A stretch of DNA of 64,000 bases from NCBI RefSeq assembly GCF_026341775.1, contig NZ_JAPEOB010000001.1, positions 2,046,001 through 2,110,000 on the forward strand, in the 5' to 3' direction. Positions 59,369-64,000 of the stretch are shown here, piece by piece. Within the stretch, counting starts at the first letter, position 1, and each line of letters opens with the position of its first letter. The stretch comes from Streptomyces sp. NBC_00654 (GTDB lineage Bacteria > Actinomycetota > Actinomycetes > Streptomycetales > Streptomycetaceae). Below the pieces are notes generated by a model that ran no database searches, was not told where the DNA came from, and saw only the letters and a list, made by a program, of their open reading frames with translations. The position numbers and the translations under genes were made by a program.

Positions 59369-61894
59369 ATGTCTGCGATCGGTGGCATACCCATGTCAGG
59401 AGCGGCCGCTCCGGCGCACGGGCCGGCGCGGCGCGAGCTGCCCCGCCCGCTCGCCACGGCACGCGTCCTGCTCGTCGTGCTGTTCGGTGCGACGGTCATC
59501 GGCGGACTCGGGCTGTTCGGCTCGGCGCTCGCCGTCGACGCGATGGGCGCGCAGGTACTCGGAGTCCTGCTGTACGCCTCCGCTCCCGGAGTCCTCGCCC
59601 TGCTGCTGGCCCGGCACGTCCGGACCGGTGGCAAGCGGGTGTGGTGGGGGCTGACGGCCCTCCAGGCGTGGCTGGTCCTCGGCGGCGTGGCCAACATCGG
59701 TGACGGATCGGCGCACGGCTTCACCCAGTTGGTCCTGCCGGTACTGATCCTGGTGTTCCTCACCCGCAAGCAGAGCCGCGCGTGGTTCCTGCTGCCGCAG
59801 GGGCAGCGGGGGGAGAAGCCCAGGTTCTCGCTCCCGCACATGATCACCTGGCGGCGTGACCGGGGGCAGTCGGCCCTGGAGTATCTGGGCCTGGTCCTGA
59901 TCGTCGTCGCCCTCATCGGGGCGATGACGGCGGGCGGCCTCGGCGGCCGTATCACCGAGGGCCTCCAGTCGGCGATCTGCTCGCTCACCGGTTCCTCGTG
60001 CCCGGTGTCCGGGGGCGGATCGGTGGAGGCCGGCGGTGGTACGGAGGGCGCCACCGGAGGTACGGAGGGCGGCTCCACCGAGGGCGCGGACGGCGGCTCC
60101 ACCGGAGGTACGGAGGGCTCGACCGTCACGGGCGGCACCGGCTCCACCGGGGGCACGGACGGTTCCACGGGCGGTACGGGCGGCGACACGGGCGGCTCCT
60201 CCGGCAGCACGGAGGGCGGCTCATCGGGCGGTACGGGCGGCGACACGTCCGGCACCGGTACGGGCGGCGGTGAAGCGACCGGCGGTGAATCGACCGGCGG
60301 TGAATCGACCGGCGGTTCGTCCGGCGGTACGGGCGGCCCCGACGACGACGGCCGTCCGGGCACCGGTGAGGACACCTTCCCCGAGGGCGGCGAGGAGCCC
60401 GAGGCCGACCACGACCGGCCCGCGGCCGCCGAGGGTGACGACGAGGCCGGGAACGGCGGCGGCGACCAGGCCGAGGAGAAGGAGGACTGCGGCGGCTGGG
60501 GCTTCTTCGGATGCGCCTGGGACCGGACGACCCAGGTGGTCAAGGGTGTCGCGGTCGACGGTATCTGGGGCGACGTCACCGGCATCATCGATCTCTTCAA
60601 GCCGGAGACCTGGTCCGGCATCGCCGACTACGGCAGCCAGCTCGGCGACCAGTGGATGCAGGACTCCAAGGGCGCCGGCGACAAGTGGGACGACGGCGAC
60701 TACCTCGGCGCGATCTGGGACTGGACCACGGCTTCCGGCAACACCGTGGGCAAGGTCGCCGACGACGTGTTCGTCGGCGACGAGGTCCGCGAGCGCTGGA
60801 ACAACGGTGAGAAGACCCGGGCCGTCACGGACGTCGTCTGGAACATCGGCTCCCTCTTCATCCCCGGCTACGACGTCGCGAAGGTCGTCGGCAAGGTCGG
60901 CACGCTCGGCAGACTGGGCAAGATCGCCGAGCAGGTGGCCGAGGCCGCCGGGGACGCGGGCGCCGCGGCGCGCCGGGCCCGCAAGGCCGCCGACCTCGGG
61001 GACCTCGACGGGGTGCGCAAGGCGGCGAAGGAGGCCGACGACGCCGCCGACGCGGCCGAGGACGCGGCCCGCAGGACCGGCTGTGTCATCGCGTCCGGGC
61101 CGCCCCTGGTGCGTTACGGCGGCTCCACCGGAGGCGGTGGCTCCACCGGGGTCGCCGGTGCCGGTACCGGCGTACTGGCCTCCGGATCCACCGGCCGCGT
61201 CATCCTCGCGGACGGCGGGTGCGACGAGGCGGCCAAGGCCAAGGCCAAGGAGGCCCGCGACCAGGAACGCGCCGCCCACCTGGACCAGAAGCGGCTGGAG
61301 GAGCCGGAGCGGGCGCGCAAGGCCGAGCTGGAGAAGAAGCAGTACCCCGAGGCCAACCGCAACGACACCTCCGACCCGCGCAACTACAACCCGCCCTCCT
61401 GGGCCGAGGACCTGAAGGACCGCACGCTCGGCGACGCGGACCTCGGCGACGGCTACTGGGCCAGCCGCGACCGCAACCCGGCGCCCAACTGGAAGAACGA
61501 GTCCTGGCTCCGCTACCAGGAGCAGGTCACCGGGACCAACCGCGGCCAGGAGTACGTCGTACCGCACCCCAAGGAGGGCAAGCCCGCCGTGGAGTACGAC
61601 GGCTGGGACTCCGGACGGCAGACCTTCCTGGAGGCGAAGAACGGCTACGGCAGCTACCTCTCGAAGACGGACAGCGGCACCCTCACCCAGTCGGGCCGGG
61701 ACAAGTTCGTCACCGAGGCGCGGTCCCAGGTCGAGGCGTCCGGCGGGCGCGCCGTCGAATGGCACTTCTCCGACCCGGACGTCGCCAAGGCGGCCCGCAA
61801 GGCCTTCCGTGACGAGGGACTGCCGGTCAAGGTCGTCTACAGCAAGCCGAAGCCGAACGACAGCACCAGGAAACCGGGTGCCTTCGACGAGTAG
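59369..61894 (+). CDS. Polymorphic toxin with pilin-like segment and C-terminal Tox-REase-5 nuclease
   Basis: 841 aa from ATG 59369 (alternatives TTG 59357 and ATG 59393). Residues 25-135 form about four membrane helices. At 165-185 RGQSALEYLGLVLIVVALIG follows, like the Gly-x-x-x-x-Glu prepilin segment of Flp/TadE pilins. Then comes a Gly/Ser/Thr linker (about 213-325, with a 15-base tandem repeat at 60267), an acidic stretch, amphipathic region, coiled coil (CDEAAKAKAKEARDQERAA) and from W708 a Tox-REase-5 domain: D744, E755 and K757 (FLEAKNGYG) as the PD-ExK site. Expected to cut DNA. A probable immunity gene follows. Confidence 0.85.
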   Translation: MSAIGGIPMSGAAAPAHGPARRELPRPLATARVLLVVLFGATVIGGLGLFGSALAVDAMGAQVLGVLLYASAPGVLALLLARHVRTGGKRVWWGLTALQAWLVLGGVANIGDGSAHGFTQLVLPVLILVFLTRKQSRAWFLLPQGQRGEKPRFSLPHMITWRRDRGQSALEYLGLVLIVVALIGAMTAGGLGGRITEGLQSAICSLTGSSCPVSGGGSVEAGGGTEGATGGTEGGSTEGADGGSTGGTEGSTVTGGTGSTGGTDGSTGGTGGDTGGSSGSTEGGSSGGTGGDTSGTGTGGGEATGGESTGGESTGGSSGGTGGPDDDGRPGTGEDTFPEGGEEPEADHDRPAAAEGDDEAGNGGGDQAEEKEDCGGWGFFGCAWDRTTQVVKGVAVDGIWGDVTGIIDLFKPETWSGIADYGSQLGDQWMQDSKGAGDKWDDGDYLGAIWDWTTASGNTVGKVADDVFVGDEVRERWNNGEKTRAVTDVVWNIGSLFIPGYDVAKVVGKVGTLGRLGKIAEQVAEAAGDAGAAARRARKAADLGDLDGVRKAAKEADDAADAAEDAARRTGCVIASGPPLVRYGGSTGGGGSTGVAGAGTGVLASGSTGRVILADGGCDEAAKAKAKEARDQERAAHLDQKRLEEPERARKAELEKKQYPEANRNDTSDPRNYNPPSWAEDLKDRTLGDADLGDGYWASRDRNPAPNWKNESWLRYQEQVTGTNRGQEYVVPHPKEGKPAVEYDGWDSGRQTFLEAKNGYGSYLSKTDSGTLTQSGRDKFVTEARSQVEASGGRAVEWHFSDPDVAKAARKAFRDEGLPVKVVYSKPKPNDSTRKPGAFDE
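60267..60311 (+). repeat. 15-base tandem repeat in the toxin linker
   Basis: GGCGGTGAA(T/G)CGACC repeats three times (GGE-A/S-T units). Smaller GGTACGGGCGG-type repeats surround it through 60000-60350. Confidence 0.8.
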
Positions 61895-61966
61895 CCTGCA
61901 CGGCGTGGTGCCCCGGCCCGGCCGGGGGCCACGTCCGACGGACGACGGTCGACGGAGGAAGAGCGG

Positions 61967-62692
61967 ATGCGACGTGTAGTGCGGGGTTTCTGGGGGCCCA
62001 GGCCGGAGCCGGCCCAGGCGCTGGCGGGACGCTGGAAGCGCGTGCTGGACGAACTCACGGAGCTGCTCCCGGCGGCGGCGGGTCCGCCGGCCGGGGCGGG
62101 TCCGGCGGGCGGGTGGCGGCAGATCCATCCGTCCGGACCCGACACGGAACTCCCGGCGACGGAGGACGCCCTTCTCGCGGCCCTGCTCACGGCACGGACG
62201 GCCGACGACTGGTCCGATGTCACCGGTACCGGACTGCGGCTCGCCCGCACGGGCGGGCCCGGCTGGAGGACGGAGATCAGCGGCCTGGCGGGCGGCGCCC
62301 CCGAGTTCCTGCTCCAGTCGTTCGTGATCACGCTCCACACGCCGGACGACGCGGCGGTCCCCGAGGCCGCGCTGCTCGCCGCGCTCGCCCGGGTGTGGGA
62401 GCCGGACTTCGGCGACGTGAGCGACGACGACCTGCTCGACGCGCTGGAGGACGACGCGGACCACTCGGTGGGCGACCCCCTGGTCGGCCGGGTCGGCCAG
62501 CTCTCCCCGGGCCGCGCCGCGCTGGTGCCGGACGAACTGAAGGCGTCCCGCGAGGAACTGCCCGGCGGCGGTGTGCTCCTGCGCATCGCGGAGCCCGGCG
62601 ACACCGGCGCGGTGGTCCGCGCCTACGAGCGGCTGCGCGAGGCCGGGGCACTGCGCCCGCTGCCCCGCCCGATGGACCGGGCCGCGCTGTGA
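61967..62692 (+). CDS. Probable Imm52-family immunity protein
   Basis: 241 aa, ATG 61967 with GGAGGAAG 6 bases upstream. The start (VVRGFWGPRPEPAQALAGRW) and the WGPR motif resemble Imm52, the immunity family that pairs with Tox-REase-5 toxins. Acidic, as immunity proteins to nucleases often are. Follows the toxin by 72 bases and overlaps the next gene by GTGA. The family call is from pattern memory and position, not from an alignment. Confidence 0.7.
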   Translation: MRRVVRGFWGPRPEPAQALAGRWKRVLDELTELLPAAAGPPAGAGPAGGWRQIHPSGPDTELPATEDALLAALLTARTADDWSDVTGTGLRLARTGGPGWRTEISGLAGGAPEFLLQSFVITLHTPDDAAVPEAALLAALARVWEPDFGDVSDDDLLDALEDDADHSVGDPLVGRVGQLSPGRAALVPDELKASREELPGGGVLLRIAEPGDTGAVVRAYERLREAGALRPLPRPMDRAAL

Positions 62693-63219
62693 GCGCCCGC
62701 TCCGGCGAGCCGTTCGACACGGCACGGGCCGTCCGTGACATCGAGGACCTGCTGGCGGGCCCCGTACCGGCCACCGGGCCCACGGCGGGGGAGGGCGACC
62801 CGGACACCGGCGAGTGGACGGCGACCGGCGGCGCGGGCTTCCGGATCGTCCCGCTCTGGGAGGGCGACCCGCTCACCGGGGTGTACGCCCCCGAGTGGAA
62901 CGACGCCGAGGAGGCGTCCGAGGCCCATCTCGCCGCCCTCGTCGGGGAACTGGACGCCCGGTGGGGCGCGCACCGGGCGGTGCCGATGCATGTGCCGCTC
63001 CTCCGGAAGCAGGAGGGCGCGCCCCTGCCGCCGCTGTTCGACGCGCTGCTCGGTGAGGACCTCTACGGCGACCTGACCGTATGGGGCCCGGTGCCGGAGG
63101 GCGCGCCGGACCGCTGGATCGGGGTGAGCGTCGGGCACAGCGACGGGGACGCGCCGCTGGTGATGGCGGCCCTCGTCAGTGACCGGCCGGTCACCGAACT
63201 GCCGGACGCGGCGCACTGA
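62689..63219 (+). CDS. Hypothetical protein coupled to the immunity gene
   Basis: 176 aa, GTG 62689 overlapping the immunity stop (GTGA). Acidic and soluble, no signal peptide. LVGELDARWGAHRAVPMHV and WIGVSVGHSDGDAPLVMAA could be a small alpha/beta domain. No family recognised. Its tight coupling suggests a second immunity or auxiliary factor. Confidence 0.7.
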   Translation: MSARSGEPFDTARAVRDIEDLLAGPVPATGPTAGEGDPDTGEWTATGGAGFRIVPLWEGDPLTGVYAPEWNDAEEASEAHLAALVGELDARWGAHRAVPMHVPLLRKQEGAPLPPLFDALLGEDLYGDLTVWGPVPEGAPDRWIGVSVGHSDGDAPLVMAALVSDRPVTELPDAAH

Positions 63220-63251
63220 GCCGCCGGGACGGATGGGCCGGGGAGGCCGGA

Positions 63252-64000
63252 ATGACCGGAACGGCAGTGGTCGTCGGAGCGGGAATCGGCGGGCTGGCGA
63301 CGGCGATCGGACTGCGCCGCGCGGGGTGGTCGGTCTCGGTCGTCGAGCGGCGGACGGAGACGGCGCGTTACGGCACCGCGCTCGGCATCCACCCCACCGC
63401 GCAGTCCGCACTCGAACGCCTGGGCGTGGACGCGGCGTTCGGCGGCCGCGCGGTCCCCTACCGGGGAGCGCGGATCCGCACCCCGGAGGGCAGAGTGCTG
63501 GCGAGCCTCCCGCTGGAGCGGATCGAGCGGAAGGCCGGCCGCCCCGAGCTGCTGATCTCGCGGCCCCATCTGATCGACGCCCTGCTGGCCGCGCTGGACG
63601 CCTTCGGGGACGTACCGCTCACGTACGGGGAGAACGTCTTCGACGTCGAGGCGCTGGTGACCGGTCATGACCTGGTGGTGGGCGCCGACGGCATCCGCAG
63701 CGTCGTGCGCGCCGCGTACTTCGGTGAGCGCAGCGGCCCGCGCGAGGTGGGGACCGTCGCCTGGATCGGGACCGCCGACTTCGAGAGCGGCATCCACGGC
63801 GAGACCTGGGGCAGCGGCCGGTTCTTCGGCATGACGCCGGTCGAGCCGGGCCGCACCAACTGGTACGCCACCGTCCCCGGGACCGTCCCCGCCGGGGATC
63901 TGCCGGGGTACTTCGAGGGCTGGCACGACCCCATCCCGCGCATCCTGACCGAGACCGACCCGGCCGGCTGGATCAGCTACGGGATCCGGCACCTGTTCCC
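63252..64000 (+). CDS. FAD-dependent monooxygenase (3' end outside window)
   Basis: Starts at ATG 63252 with GGGGAGG 5 bases upstream; the frame stays open to the last base, 249 codons. Dinucleotide motif VVVGAGIGGLATAIGLRRAG, GxHP-like region and the DLVVGADGIRSVVR motif are typical of the PHBH/UbiH class. NAD(P)H-dependent hydroxylation of an aromatic or other small molecule. Begins 32 bases after the previous gene, which may or may not be co-transcribed. Confidence 0.9.
   Translation, partial: MTGTAVVVGAGIGGLATAIGLRRAGWSVSVVERRTETARYGTALGIHPTAQSALERLGVDAAFGGRAVPYRGARIRTPEGRVLASLPLERIERKAGRPELLISRPHLIDALLAALDAFGDVPLTYGENVFDVEALVTGHDLVVGADGIRSVVRAAYFGERSGPREVGTVAWIGTADFESGIHGETWGSGRFFGMTPVEPGRTNWYATVPGTVPAGDLPGYFEGWHDPIPRILTETDPAGWISYGIRHLF

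Noticed and set aside
60000..60360. Gly/Thr/Ser repeats as a CRISPR or mobile repeat
   Set aside because: They are in frame, vary in length and encode a linker; there are no spacers.

Overview
The window is a stretch of chromosome from a high-GC actinobacterium, almost certainly a Streptomyces. The evidence is GC-rich third codon positions throughout, many GTG and TTG starts, GTGA/ATGA gene overlaps, promoters with near-leaderless starts, DUF397/DUF5753 regulators, and a backbone order (cysteine desulfurase, mnmA, methionine synthase-like gene, ligA, rmdB, gatCAB, cdgE, ilvBNC, serA) that matches, from memory, the SCO5486-SCO5515 region of S. coelicolor. I saw no rRNA, tRNA or CRISPR array.

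Layout. 0-7 kb: the end of a peptide ABC transporter (two ATPases), a TRIC-type channel, an acyl-CoA thioesterase, a cysteine desulfurase, an exported amidase and mnmA. 7-19.4 kb: a defence island set into the backbone. It holds an RloA-like ATPase overlapping an RloB (Toprim-like) gene, then hsdM-hsdS, then a regulatory cassette (DUF397 protein, XRE/DUF5753 regulator, HATPase protein), then hsdR and a YgjP-like metallopeptidase. 19.5-32 kb: small enzymes, a methionine synthase-like protein, ligA, a GGDEF-EAL protein (RmdB) with an Asn-Gly repeat tail, and gatC-gatA-(small membrane protein)-gatB behind a leader with several hairpins. 32-48 kb: accessory genes: a permease, a Tat-exported phospholipase C, an MMPL transporter with an overlapping GNAT, small and hypothetical proteins, a sortase-anchored thioester surface protein, an IS3 transposase remnant, a large LuxR-type ATPase regulator, a PQQ-type sugar dehydrogenase lipoprotein, an aldo/keto reductase and a hydroxyacid dehydrogenase. 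48-58 kb: the diguanylate cyclase CdgE with a decayed EAL domain and a candidate BldD box, then ilvB-ilvN-ilvC-serA with a leader-peptide attenuator. 58-64 kb: a TrmB/LuxR-type regulator, a polymorphic toxin (pilin-like segment, Gly/Thr/Ser linker, Tox-REase-5 nuclease), a probable Imm52 immunity gene, a companion gene and the start of an FAD monooxygenase.

How the genes work together. IlvB/N/C and the attenuator form the branched-chain amino acid pathway. GatCAB forms Gln-tRNA amidotransferase. The cysteine desulfurase may supply sulfur to MnmA. RmdB (predicted active phosphodiesterase) and CdgE (predicted cyclase only) are opposing c-di-GMP enzymes in one region.

The strongest candidates for something new are (i) the RloA/RloB pair beside a type I restriction system, which resembles the PARIS logic of an ATPase plus Toprim effector guarding restriction, (ii) the split type I operon with a regulator cassette between hsdS and hsdR, and (iii) the toxin whose N-terminal half carries a Flp/TadE-pilin-like segment. 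All functions are read from sequence motifs and remembered family knowledge; no database search was run.
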